Source of the DNA: a bacterium
Lineage (GTDB): Bacteria > Cyanobacteriota > Vampirovibrionia > Gastranaerophilales > UBA9971
Direction: 5' to 3'
DNA length: 10,680 nt
NCBI GenBank assembly: GCA_037147175.1
Contig: JBAWVS010000065.1
Coordinates: forward strand, 1-10,680
Shown here: positions 1 through 6,255 of the stretch, one piece after another
Layout: each line of letters opens with the position of its first letter
How positions within the stretch are numbered: the stretch's first letter is position 1
Notes under the pieces: generated by a model
Told to the model about the DNA's origin: nothing
Database searches by the model: none
What the model saw: only the letters and a program-made list of their open reading frames with translations
Position numbers and translations under genes: made by a program

Positions 1-27
1 ACATTTAATGCTAAGACGGTTAACTAA

Positions 28-252
28 ATGAAAAACTTTTCAGATGACCTCTTAGAGCTTCCACCATTTAATAAAATGATGTTAATGGGAATGGCTCATT
101 TACACTTTTTATATTTTCGAATTGATGTTCTAAATCGATTTTTGTACGACCCAAGATATATAATTTATAAGGTTTGCGTTTTATATACGGCTTTTCTAGC
201 TATATTAATTAAAATAACGCAGTATGGCGAATTTGAGAGCCTTTTGGACTAA
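28..252 (+). CDS. Small hypothetical protein (74 aa), doubtful
   Basis: I do not recognise this protein. The ORF starts with ATG directly after an in-frame TAA (25-27) and runs 74 codons. The middle and C-terminal half (about residues 15-65) is rich in Phe, Tyr, Leu and Ile and includes a hydrophobic stretch around residues 48-62 that could be one membrane segment. No clear Shine-Dalgarno sequence precedes the ATG. Two other frames stay open from the left edge and stop at 25-27 and 29-31, so an upstream gene may end here and couple translation by a TAAATG or ATGA junction. Two hairpins (291-358) follow and could end its transcript. It may be a real accessory gene, a degenerate remnant beside the mobile element, or chance. 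Confidence 0.33.
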   Translation: MKNFSDDLLELPPFNKMMLMGMAHLHFLYFRIDVLNRFLYDPRYIIYKVCVLYTAFLAILIKITQYGEFESLLD

Positions 253-290
253 GAGACTTAGTAAATATTAATAAAATAAGTCTTAAAATA

Positions 291-331
291 TTTATTCTGT
301 TTTTTGTATCAAATTACAAAAACAGAATAAA
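291..331. terminator. Hairpin 1 downstream of the 74-aa ORF
   Basis: TTTATTCTG plus a T-run and GTA (291-308) pairs with TACAAAAACAGAATAAA (315-331) around a 6-nt loop, with one bulged T. The stem is long but AT-rich. It could act as an intrinsic terminator or processing signal. Its right arm overlaps the left arm of the next hairpin, so the two cannot both form. Confidence 0.45.
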
Positions 332-358
332 AGGTATGGATTATTTATACCTTTTATT
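326..358. terminator. Hairpin 2, perfect 12-bp inverted repeat
   Basis: AATAAAAGGTAT (326-337) and ATACCTTTTATT (347-358) are perfect complements around a 9-nt loop. The right arm ends in a T-rich tract, as in a weak intrinsic terminator. It shares bases 326-331 with hairpin 1. Confidence 0.45.
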
Positions 359-403
359 GCAACTATATTCCTTTTATTCCAAAGTTCATGATATTATGTT
401 AAG

Positions 404-567
404 TATAATATGCCGTAGAAATCGGACAGAAAAAAATTGAAGTTATCCTCCTTTCATCGAGATAAAATAGAAAAAAATGAAAGGACGAAAAAATGAGTAA
501 AAATGAAGGACAACAAATGGCGGCAGAGGAGGATAACTTAAAAAATTTCTATCCGGACAACGGGGCA
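404..567 (+). mobile_element. 157-bp MITE-like element (terminal-inverted-repeat element, copy 1)
   Basis: The left end (411-451, starting TGCCGTAG) and the right end (528-567, ending GGGGCA) form an imperfect terminal inverted repeat of about 40 bp. It is perfect over the inner 12 bp, AAGTTATCCTCC against GGAGGATAACTT, and shares TGCC at the outer tips. The homology shared with copy 2 begins at 404, so the true outer edge may be slightly further left. Inside lies a hairpin (CCTTTCAT at 450-457 with ATGAAAGG at 477-484). It is followed by an AAAGGA ribosome-binding site and a 25-codon ORF (493-570) too short to be a transposase. The layout fits a deletion derivative of a larger element that has lost its transposase. 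No target-site duplication was seen. The IS family was not identified. Confidence 0.6.
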
Positions 568-687
568 TGATTTACCCTGTGCCTTTAAAGCAATTTGTTT
601 GGCGAGTTCCATAATTTCATCATCCACTTTTTCAGTTTTATCATTGTTGTTTATTCTTGCCCTGTTGTCGCAACTTAATACCCGTTT
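541..687 (-). pseudogene. ORF fragment downstream of and in frame with mntH
   Basis: Read on the minus strand, 49 sense codons follow the mntH TAA stop in the same frame, up to a TAA at 538-540. The peptide has a plausible charged helix (residues EKVDDEIMELAKQIALKAQG) and then runs into the element's right terminal repeat. Removing the element would end the frame four codons later, with a TAA at 399-401. This looks like the C-terminal piece of a gene hit by the element. It could also be a short chance extension, or a read-through tail of mntH. No function is assigned. Confidence 0.3.
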
Positions 688-708
688 TTAGCCTTTAAGG
701 CTGAAAAC
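684..708. other. Hairpin over the mntH stop codon
   Basis: GTTTTTAGCC (684-693) pairs with GGCTGAAAAC (699-708), with one G-T wobble, around a TTTAA loop. The mntH stop codon (688-690) lies inside the stem. No U-tract follows on the minus strand, so this is not a classical intrinsic terminator for mntH, although it may protect the 3' end of the transcript. Confidence 0.45.
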
Positions 709-1959
709 AACAAGTAAAATATTTAAAATAATAACAACAAAAGCTATGAACCACAGAAAAACATTAAAAAACTTATTGCTTATATATTTCCCCATTATTT
801 TAGGAGAAGAAGTCAAATATATCTGCAAAATAATTGTAAAAGGCAGTTGAATACTAAGAATAATTTGAGAAAGTATTATTGCTTTGTAAAAATCAGAAAT
901 GAAAAATATTATTAAAACAGCGGCAATATAGGTTATATATGAGCCGATTTCTGTATGAACATCAGTAATATCGTAAATTTCTTTGTATAAACCCGCAAAA
1001 ATACTTCCGCCTGCTATACCTGCTGTAGTAGCGGAAGCAATTCCCGCAAATAAAAGAGCTATCGAAAAAACAATTGAAGAAAAATGACCGAGAATAGGTT
1101 TTAATAATACAACAGCTTGTTGTAACTCTGTTACAACAACATGATGATCAAAAAAAGTAGCGGCAGCAACAATTATAATTGCGCAATTAATTGCCCAACC
1201 TATAATCATCGAAAAAAGTGTATCAATAAAAGAATACTTAAGGTGTTTTTTTATTTTGTCTTCGCCTTCCAGATGCCACTCTTTGTTGTTAATAATTTCT
1301 GAGTGTAAAAATAAATTATGAGGCATTACTACTGCACCGAGCATTGCCATAATCACAAATAATGATCCATGCGGAAAAGAAGGAATAAACGAGCTTGAAG
1401 CAACCACGCCCCAGTTTATATGAGGAAGATTTAATTCAAATAAAAATGATATTCCTATCAATGAAACAAAACCAATGATTAAGTTTTCAAGTTTTTTATA
1501 AGAATTTGTCGCCAATAACCATGAACAAAATATTGCCGACAAAATAGCGCCTATTTTTATAGGTAAATGAAACAACATGTTTAAAGCTATAGCAGAACCG
1601 ATTATTTCTGCCAGAGCAGTAGCAATTACTGCCAAAATTGCTGAAAATAAAACAGGTCTTGATATGTATGGTTTAAGATATGCAGTTGCTGCTTCTGCTA
1701 AACACATGCCGGAAACTATACCAAGCTGAGCAGCGTTTTGCTGTAAAATTATTAAAATAAAAGTTGCTATAGTAATAACCCAGAGTAAAGAATAACCAAA
1801 AGTAGAACCAGCCGCAATGTTAGCTGCCCAATTCCCGGGATCAATAAATCCAACAGTTACTAATACTCCTGTCCCTAGATATTTAAGAAAGTTTTTAGCT
1901 CTTAGGCTTGGTTTATGTGTTTCTTTTAAAGATTCAATTATTTTATTTGATGAAAGCAT
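688..1959 (-). CDS. mntH: Nramp-family divalent metal (Mn2+/Fe2+) transporter
   Basis: This is a proton-coupled importer of Mn2+ and/or Fe2+ in the cytoplasmic membrane. The 423-aa length is normal for bacterial MntH, and the chain is hydrophobic with about eleven predicted helices. The two family signatures are present: the metal-binding DPGN of helix 1 (residues 40-43) and MPHN of helix 6 (212-215), preceded by MAMLGAVV. The polar loop after helix 6 (about 221-240) is also typical. The ATG start leaves a short cytoplasmic N-terminus before helix 1. The ribosome-binding site is weak and the gene begins only 22 nt after trpS, so it is probably translated from the trpS transcript. The sequence alone does not decide between Mn and Fe preference. 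No obvious metal-regulator box was found directly upstream. Confidence 0.95.
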   Translation of the reverse strand: MLSSNKIIESLKETHKPSLRAKNFLKYLGTGVLVTVGFIDPGNWAANIAAGSTFGYSLLWVITIATFILIILQQNAAQLGIVSGMCLAEAATAYLKPYISRPVLFSAILAVIATALAEIIGSAIALNMLFHLPIKIGAILSAIFCSWLLATNSYKKLENLIIGFVSLIGISFLFELNLPHINWGVVASSSFIPSFPHGSLFVIMAMLGAVVMPHNLFLHSEIINNKEWHLEGEDKIKKHLKYSFIDTLFSMIIGWAINCAIIIVAAATFFDHHVVVTELQQAVVLLKPILGHFSSIVFSIALLFAGIASATTAGIAGGSIFAGLYKEIYDITDVHTEIGSYITYIAAVLIIFFISDFYKAIILSQIILSIQLPFTIILQIYLTSSPKIMGKYISNKFFNVFLWFIAFVVIILNILLVVFSLKG

Positions 1960-1981
1960 TTTTTGCTAAACCGATCTAGTT

Positions 1982-3031
1982 TTAATAAAGTCTCATAGTT
2001 TTTTTGATTTCTTTTAAGAACAAAGCTGCTTCTTCTCTTGCTTTTTGACTTCCTGTTTTGATTATTTCATGAATATAATCAGGATTTTTTTCAAATTCAA
2101 GTCTTTTTTCTCTTGTATCTTTAAATTGGTTATTTATAATGGAAGCCAGTTCTCTCTTGCAGTCTGCACAGCCCCAGAGAGCATTTTCGCAGTTATACCG
2201 TTGTTTTTTAACGGTTTCTTCGTCCGCAAAAATTTTATAATAAGGGCATACCACTTCGCAGTTTTCAGGATTTCCGGGGTCTGTTTTCTTAATCCTGTTT
2301 CTGTCAGTAATTGCCTGCATGATTTTTTTAGTGGTAATTTCTTCTGAATCAGAAATTTTTATATCGTTGTTAAAAGATTTCCCCATTTTTTGACCGTCTA
2401 TTCCTTTCAATAAAGGTGTTTCAGTTAGTTTTGGTTGAGGTTCTTTAATCAAATTTGTTTTATAAAGGTGGTTAAATCTTCTTGCGATGTCCCTTGAAAT
2501 TTCGAGGTGTGCAAGCTGATCTTTTCCTACAGGCACTAAAGAAGCATTAAATTGAATAATATCCGCAGTTTGCAAGACAGGATACCCCATAAGCCCGTAG
2601 CTGACAAGCCCTGAGTAATTTTGATTTTCTTCATTTTCTTCAATGTTGCCTCTGAGAATTTTAATCATATCTTTAAGAGTTGTATCTCGTTCTACCCAAT
2701 TTTGAGGAGTAATCATACTTAATAATAAATGAAGCTCTGCTGTTTCAGGAACAAGCGACTGCACATAAATAATTGATTTTTCCGGATTTATTCCGCAGGC
2801 AAGCCAATCAAGAGCGACATCAACAATATTTTGCTTTAAAGCTGAAGTGTCATCGAATTTTGTAGTGAGCGCATGCCAGTCTGCTATTGCAAAAAAGCAT
2901 TCATAATCATCCTGAAAAGATATCCAATTTTTTAAAACACCCATATAATGCCCCAAATGAAGCTTTCCCGTAGGACGCATGCCGGACATTATCCTATTTT
3001 TTTTAATTTGTTGGTTTTTTATGATAGTCAT
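1982..3031 (-). CDS. trpS: Tryptophanyl-tRNA synthetase, Fe-S motif type
   Basis: This class Ic synthetase charges tRNA-Trp with tryptophan in the cytoplasm. With the ATG at 3029-3031 it has 349 aa. The class I signatures are HLGH (residues 25-28, within PTGKLHLGHY) and KMGKS (215-219), and the active-site VPVGKDQ is at 166-172. Cysteines 258, 281, 288 and 291 have the spacing C-x22-C-x6-C-x2-C, identical to the [4Fe-4S] motif known from Thermotoga maritima TrpRS near the anticodon-binding region. I prefer ATG 3031 over the GTG at 3041-3043, because AAGGGTGA lies 8 nt before that ATG but only about 2 nt before and overlapping the GTG. The GTG start would add four residues. It lies 50 nt after the HD-GYP-like gene and 22 nt before mntH in one transcription direction. 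Confidence 0.96.
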   Translation of the reverse strand: MTIIKNQQIKKNRIMSGMRPTGKLHLGHYMGVLKNWISFQDDYECFFAIADWHALTTKFDDTSALKQNIVDVALDWLACGINPEKSIIYVQSLVPETAELHLLLSMITPQNWVERDTTLKDMIKILRGNIEENEENQNYSGLVSYGLMGYPVLQTADIIQFNASLVPVGKDQLAHLEISRDIARRFNHLYKTNLIKEPQPKLTETPLLKGIDGQKMGKSFNNDIKISDSEEITTKKIMQAITDRNRIKKTDPGNPENCEVVCPYYKIFADEETVKKQRYNCENALWGCADCKRELASIINNQFKDTREKRLEFEKNPDYIHEIIKTGSQKAREEAALFLKEIKKTMRLY

Positions 3032-3049
3032 AACTAAAGTCACCCTTAT

Positions 3050-3089
3050 TAAAGTAACTTTATTTTATCGCATAAATTTTTTTACACAA
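3050..3089 (-). promoter_or_regulatory. Candidate trpS promoter with operator-like palindrome
   Basis: On the minus strand TTGTGT (3084-3089) and TAAAAT (3062-3067) are 16 nt apart, which makes a weak -35 and a good -10. The palindrome TAAAGTAACTTTA (3050-3062) sits just downstream, where transcription would start. A half-similar copy, TAAAGTCAC, follows at 3035-3043. This could let trpS-mntH be transcribed apart from the HD-GYP gene under repressor control. It rests on pattern only. Confidence 0.35.
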
Positions 3090-3987
3090 AAGCATTTGCA
3101 ACCACAGACTTTTTAAAAGGGTTATCAGTTATTAGCGGAAGTTTTTCTTTGTAGCCATAATTTTGATCAACAAATCCTTTGAATTTATTAAATACATCCG
3201 GAGTCCATTTAGGATTTTCTTCCTGCATTTTTTCCATTATCCCTATTGCTTCTTGTGGTGAAAAAGCCGGCTTGTAGGATCGTTTTGTTGTTAAGGCGTT
3301 ATATACGTCCGCCAATTTTATAACATCTTCTTTTTGTTTATTTTTATTGAAAAAAGAGAATTTATTAACAGGGGAATGATGGCTGCCTACAAGAGCTGCT
3401 ATATTTCCAAAACTTTTGTTTTTTGTTAAACCGATTTGTTCAAGAATTTGTTCACCAAATAAAGCATGTTGATCCAGTAGTTCCTTTTCTTTATTTGTTA
3501 AACGTCCGGTTTTATTTAAAATTTCCGGATTTACACCTAATTTTCCAATATCATGGAGAAGGGAGGCTGTCTTGATTTCTTCAAGATCCTCGTAAGTGAA
3601 TTTATTCATAGATTTTGCAAATTGTGTAGCTATTCCTGCAACCTGATATGAATGGTCTGCTGTGTAGGGATCGTATTTGGCAAGCAGTTTAATCAAATGG
3701 TCGCAAGCTTTTTTCACCCCTTCAGGCTTTTGAACCTCTATAGGGTTGTTTTGGAAATATTCTTTTATTTTTAATAAAGAATTTTTTCCCGAAAATACTG
3801 TTTTGACTTCAGGTTTAGAGAAAGGATTGCTTGAAGGCACCCATGAGTCGGTTACAGCCTGTTTTTTAAAAGCAGGTTGATTAGATCCGGCTTCAGGCAA
3901 TATATTAATTTTTGGAGGAGTAATGCTTTGCTGGTTGTTAACAGCAGGCTTCGCCGAAAATACTAAAAAATTAGCATTCCTGATCAA
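3082..3987 (-). CDS. HD-GYP-like phosphohydrolase domain protein lacking the GYP loop
   Basis: The N-terminal ~90 residues are low-complexity and Pro/Asn/Lys-rich with no signal peptide. Residues ~95-275 form an HD domain with His112, the His145-Asp146 pair in LLHDIGKLGV, His174, His203-His204 and Asp227 (in LADVYNALT), so the metal ligands of the HD-GYP family are kept. The diagnostic DGxGYP segment after HH is replaced by PVNKFSFF. HD-GYP enzymes hydrolyse cyclic di-GMP, but this one may have another nucleotide substrate or act as a sensor or scaffold. The start is TTG (3985-3987), supported by AAGGA 8 nt upstream. The gene lies 99 nt after the zinc-ribbon gene and 50 nt before trpS. Its 5' end resembles the remnant at 6036-6101. 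It is also related to HDOD/HD phosphohydrolases in general. Confidence 0.85.
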   Translation of the reverse strand: MIRNANFLVFSAKPAVNNQQSITPPKINILPEAGSNQPAFKKQAVTDSWVPSSNPFSKPEVKTVFSGKNSLLKIKEYFQNNPIEVQKPEGVKKACDHLIKLLAKYDPYTADHSYQVAGIATQFAKSMNKFTYEDLEEIKTASLLHDIGKLGVNPEILNKTGRLTNKEKELLDQHALFGEQILEQIGLTKNKSFGNIAALVGSHHSPVNKFSFFNKNKQKEDVIKLADVYNALTTKRSYKPAFSPQEAIGIMEKMQEENPKWTPDVFNKFKGFVDQNYGYKEKLPLITDNPFKKSVVANAFV

Positions 3988-4022
3988 TATTAGCTTCCTT
4001 GTATTCCATATATTATTTTAAA

Positions 4023-4088
4023 AACATGAAATTTTAAAAAATTGCCTGTTTTATCGAAAATAAATTCGTTTTAGTATAATTTCATGTT
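4023..4088. repeat. 11-bp inverted repeat between the zinc-ribbon and HD-GYP genes
   Basis: AACATGAAATT (4023-4033) and AATTTCATGTT (4078-4088) are perfect complements 44 nt apart. They enclose a smaller CGAA/TTCG hairpin. The right arm includes part of the zinc-ribbon gene's stop codon. It may be a long AT-rich stem-loop that limits read-through or stabilises RNA between the two genes. Confidence 0.45.
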
Positions 4089-4671
4089 ATTTAAAATTGG
4101 CAAGCTGGACTTCAGGTTTGAATTTTGAAAAAGGAGTCGTGTTTTGATAAATTTCACTCCATTTTTTCATTATGATTTGTTTTAATAAGTCTTTTTCTTC
4201 CAGAGAAAGCATCTCCCAGTAAACAGGTTTTATTAAAACCATAAGTTTATTTCTTGCTATAGGGTTAACATAAATAGTCTGAATATAGTCTTTGTATTTT
4301 GAAGATCTTAAATCAGTTATTATTTGGACATTTGCAGGAGAAAGTGAATAAAAATCAGAATCATTTTTTTCAAGTTTTTTATAAACAACAGAATGCAATT
4401 CTGAAAAACTGTTGAACAAAAAGCAAATAAAAACAATTATAAAAAACCATGTAAAAGCTATAATACCCCATAATTTAATAACTTTTTCCCTGGATGCCGA
4501 ATAACCGCAAGTACAAAAAGCATTGTTTCCGTAAATAAAATTTTTACATTTAGGACAAATTTTATCCCAAATTATAACTCTCTTTTTATGTATATTATCA
4601 TTAACAAAATTTAATCTTTTCAAGTTCCTTTTAAAATTTTTTCTTAAATTTTTAGGTAAACTGAATTTCAT
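4087..4671 (-). CDS. Zinc-ribbon membrane protein of unknown function
   Basis: I do not recognise a named family. The 194-aa protein starts with a very basic stretch (residues 1-31). A four-Cys zinc ribbon follows (CPKC at 39-42 and CTC at 53-55), then one strong transmembrane helix (about 67-88). The C-terminal domain is mixed (about 95-194) and has a helical segment rich in Leu, Glu and Lys around 155-172. The arrangement of N-terminal ribbon, single helix and extracytoplasmic domain resembles membrane-anchored zinc-ribbon proteins seen in many Gram-positives and uncultured lineages. The positive charge before the helix predicts an inside N-terminus. It is the first gene of the minus-strand block, divergent from the response-regulator operon across a 226-bp gap. 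GGGGAG upstream is about 13 nt from the ATG, a long spacing for a ribosome-binding site. Confidence 0.75.
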   Translation of the reverse strand: MKFSLPKNLRKNFKRNLKRLNFVNDNIHKKRVIIWDKICPKCKNFIYGNNAFCTCGYSASREKVIKLWGIIAFTWFFIIVFICFLFNSFSELHSVVYKKLEKNDSDFYSLSPANVQIITDLRSSKYKDYIQTIYVNPIARNKLMVLIKPVYWEMLSLEEKDLLKQIIMKKWSEIYQNTTPFSKFKPEVQLANFK

Positions 4672-4854
4672 TTTTTATCAAAAACTCCCCTAAATAAGTA
4701 GATTAAAATATTTTAAATTTTTTTAAAGAAAAAACATATTGCTATAGTGTACAAATAAATGGGTAAAGTTATATTGCATTTTCTCTTGAAATAAGCCGAG
4801 GACAGCATTTTTATAAAACTAAACTTTTATCGAATGTAATAAAAAGAAAAAAAA

Positions 4855-4900
4855 TATAATCTAAATAGAAGGTAAGGGAGAATAAAAGGTTTTTTTTATG
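4855..4900 (+). promoter_or_regulatory. Candidate -10 and ribosome-binding site for the response-regulator operon
   Basis: A perfect TATAAT (4855-4860) lies in the divergent gap, without a convincing -35 hexamer at the usual distance. AAAGG (4885-4889) is 8 nt before the ATG at 4898 and fixes that start. Confidence 0.4.
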
Positions 4901-5107
4901 ACTAATTCACCGGCTCAAAAACGATTATTTGACAATGTTCTGGTTAAGAAAAAACAGAATGCGTCCAGATCTTTGAATAATTATATGGAACAGCTTAAAA
5001 TTCACTTTGATTTAAACGATAGAGATCTTATTAAAGTTTTAGAAATTACCTTAAAAGAAAAAAGAAATAAAAATTTTATAAAAAAATGGTGGCATATATT
5101 AAAATAA
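4898..5107 (+). CDS. Small basic hypothetical protein (69 aa)
   Basis: I do not recognise this protein. It is short, Lys/Arg/Asn-rich and probably helical. A segment around residues 28-53 (LNNYMEQLKIHFDLNDRDL and onward) reads like an amphipathic helix pair. The C-terminus has a WWHIL cluster after a run of basic residues, which could touch the membrane or a partner protein. A well-placed AAAGG before the ATG and its position 46 nt before a response regulator support it as a real gene. It may be a partner or antagonist of that regulator, but nothing in the sequence proves this. Confidence 0.65.
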   Translation: MTNSPAQKRLFDNVLVKKKQNASRSLNNYMEQLKIHFDLNDRDLIKVLEITLKEKRNKNFIKKWWHILK

Positions 5108-5153
5108 ATAGTTAGAATAAAAAAAGACAGAAATAAAAATAAAAGAGAGTTTT

Positions 5154-5762
5154 ATGTCAGGTGAAAATTTTTCAATAGAAGTTAATAAAAGTTTTATACA
5201 AAATTTCTTTGGTCTGGCTGATATGATGCCGCCTAAGGAAATAGAGCTTGAGCATTTAAACAAAGCAGTAAAAACAATAAGACAAAAATTGGATAATGCT
5301 ATACTTTCACAAAATAGTTTAGGAAAATCGCTTTTGGATAGTACGGAAAAAAGCGAATTTTTAAAAGGCGGCGAAATAAGTGATACCGTAATAAGACCTA
5401 AAAGTATTCTTATTGTTGATGATCTGGGTATTATTACATATCAGCTTGATATTCTCTTTAAAAAACTCGGTTTTGAAGTAACTACTTCAAAAGAACTTTA
5501 CGATGCAATAAGTCAATATAAGAAAAAAGATTTTGGATATGTCGTTCTCGATTTATTTATTCCGACGGAAAGAGAAGGTTTTATTCTTCTTGATGAGATA
5601 AAAAAATTAGCACTTTTTTGCAAATTAAATACAAAAATTATAATGATGTCAGCTTCTTCAAAACAGGAGTATAAAGAAAAATGCCTGAGCAGGGGTGCGG
5701 ATTGTTATATAGAAAAAGCAATAGGATGGCAAAAACTTATTATAGAAGCCTGTTCAAAATAA
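5154..5762 (+). CDS. Stand-alone response regulator (receiver domain, no output domain)
   Basis: The N-terminal ~80 residues have no recognised domain and include a likely helical segment (about 28-52). A CheY-like receiver domain fills the rest (about 84-202). It carries the acidic pair Asp89-Asp90 (ILIVDD), the phospho-acceptor Asp133 (VVLDLFIP), Ser166 (MMSAS) and Lys188 (IEKA), so all conserved phosphorylation residues are present. No DNA-binding or enzymatic output domain follows and no histidine kinase is encoded nearby. It probably works by protein contact, or as a phosphorelay intermediate fed by a kinase elsewhere. The two residues after the acceptor Asp are LF, where many receivers have xMP. 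It sits 46 nt after the 69-aa gene and 16 nt before the Cys-rich gene, as in one operon. Confidence 0.9.
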   Translation: MSGENFSIEVNKSFIQNFFGLADMMPPKEIELEHLNKAVKTIRQKLDNAILSQNSLGKSLLDSTEKSEFLKGGEISDTVIRPKSILIVDDLGIITYQLDILFKKLGFEVTTSKELYDAISQYKKKDFGYVVLDLFIPTEREGFILLDEIKKLALFCKLNTKIIMMSASSKQEYKEKCLSRGADCYIEKAIGWQKLIIEACSK

Positions 5763-5778
5763 ATAAGGATAAATAAAA

Positions 5779-5994
5779 ATGAAAGAAGATAAACTTACCT
5801 GTCCTTTTAATTCCGGGGAATGCAGTTCCGGTTGCGCTCTTTATATCAGTCCCGATGAATTAAACGAAGTTGTAAGAAATAAACTTGCCAGTGTTGGTGT
5901 TATAAACAGGGAAAAAGGGTTTTGTTCTTTTAAAAACATTTCAATGTGTTTAAATAGAGAAATTTTTGAACGGACTTCAAATTATTTAAGATAA
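5779..5994 (+). CDS. Cys-rich small protein (71 aa)
   Basis: I cannot name a family. Five cysteines stand at residues 8, 15, 19, 48 and 57. The first three lie in CPFNSGECSSGCALYI and the others in FCSF and MCLN. Such spacing suggests a bound metal (Zn or Fe-S) or a redox-active centre. The CALY motif recurs in small Cys-rich proteins of anaerobes as far as I recall. No signal peptide or membrane segment is present, so it should be cytoplasmic. AAGGAT is 9 nt upstream of the ATG. It is the last gene of the three-gene unit and ends about 170 nt before a likely terminator. A role in sensing or signalling with the response regulator is inference from position. Confidence 0.75.
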   Translation: MKEDKLTCPFNSGECSSGCALYISPDELNEVVRNKLASVGVINREKGFCSFKNISMCLNREIFERTSNYLR

Positions 5995-6032
5995 AGTTTT
6001 ATAAAATATTTTTTGTGAAAGAACCAAAGCTT

Positions 6033-6101
6033 TTAGGAGTGATGCTTTTCTGGTAAATCAGGCTTTGCCGGTTTTCCTGAAAACAGACTCGTTTTATTCA
6101 A
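6033..6101 (-). pseudogene. Remnant resembling the 5' end of the HD-GYP gene
   Basis: The minus strand reads from a TTG at 6099-6101 through LFSGKPAKP and stops at 6033-6035. Another frame of the same strand gives QKSITPK. The intact HD-GYP protein begins with VFSAKPA followed by QQSITPPK. At DNA level 6036-6054 matches 3917-3935 (17 of 19 bases) and 6059-6070 matches 3945-3956 (11 of 12), with a shorter spacer. This fits a frameshifted remnant of a related gene start. The alternative is a widely used N-terminal leader that evolved in several genes. No downstream domain remains. Confidence 0.4.
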
Positions 6102-6166
6102 GAACAGTATTTTTGTAAACTTATGTTACAAGTGTTTAATTTTTATCTAAAGATTACCTTTTCTAC

Positions 6167-6192
6167 ACCTCTGGATTAGAGGTTAATTTTTT
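6167..6192 (+). terminator. Intrinsic terminator after the response-regulator operon
   Basis: ACCTCT (6167-6172) and AGAGGT (6178-6183) form a 6-bp stem with a 5-nt loop, followed by TAATTTTTT. It lies about 170 nt after the Cys-rich gene, so it either closes a long 3' UTR or ends a separate short transcript. Confidence 0.55.
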
Positions 6193-6255
6193 GTTCATAA
6201 ATCCTATGGTCGATGCCACAAGAGGTCTTAAAGAGTTAATCTATTAACATAAAAG

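Noticed and set aside
2045-2347. Plus-strand 100-aa ORF opposite trpS
   Set aside because: It is antisense to the conserved KMGKS and Cys regions of TrpRS and has no family resemblance or ribosome-binding site, so it mirrors the real gene.
4740-4820. Further promoter pairs in the divergent gap (for example TTGAAA at 4786 with TTTATA at 4810)
   Set aside because: The spacing or hexamer match is poor, and AT-rich sequence gives many such hits by chance.
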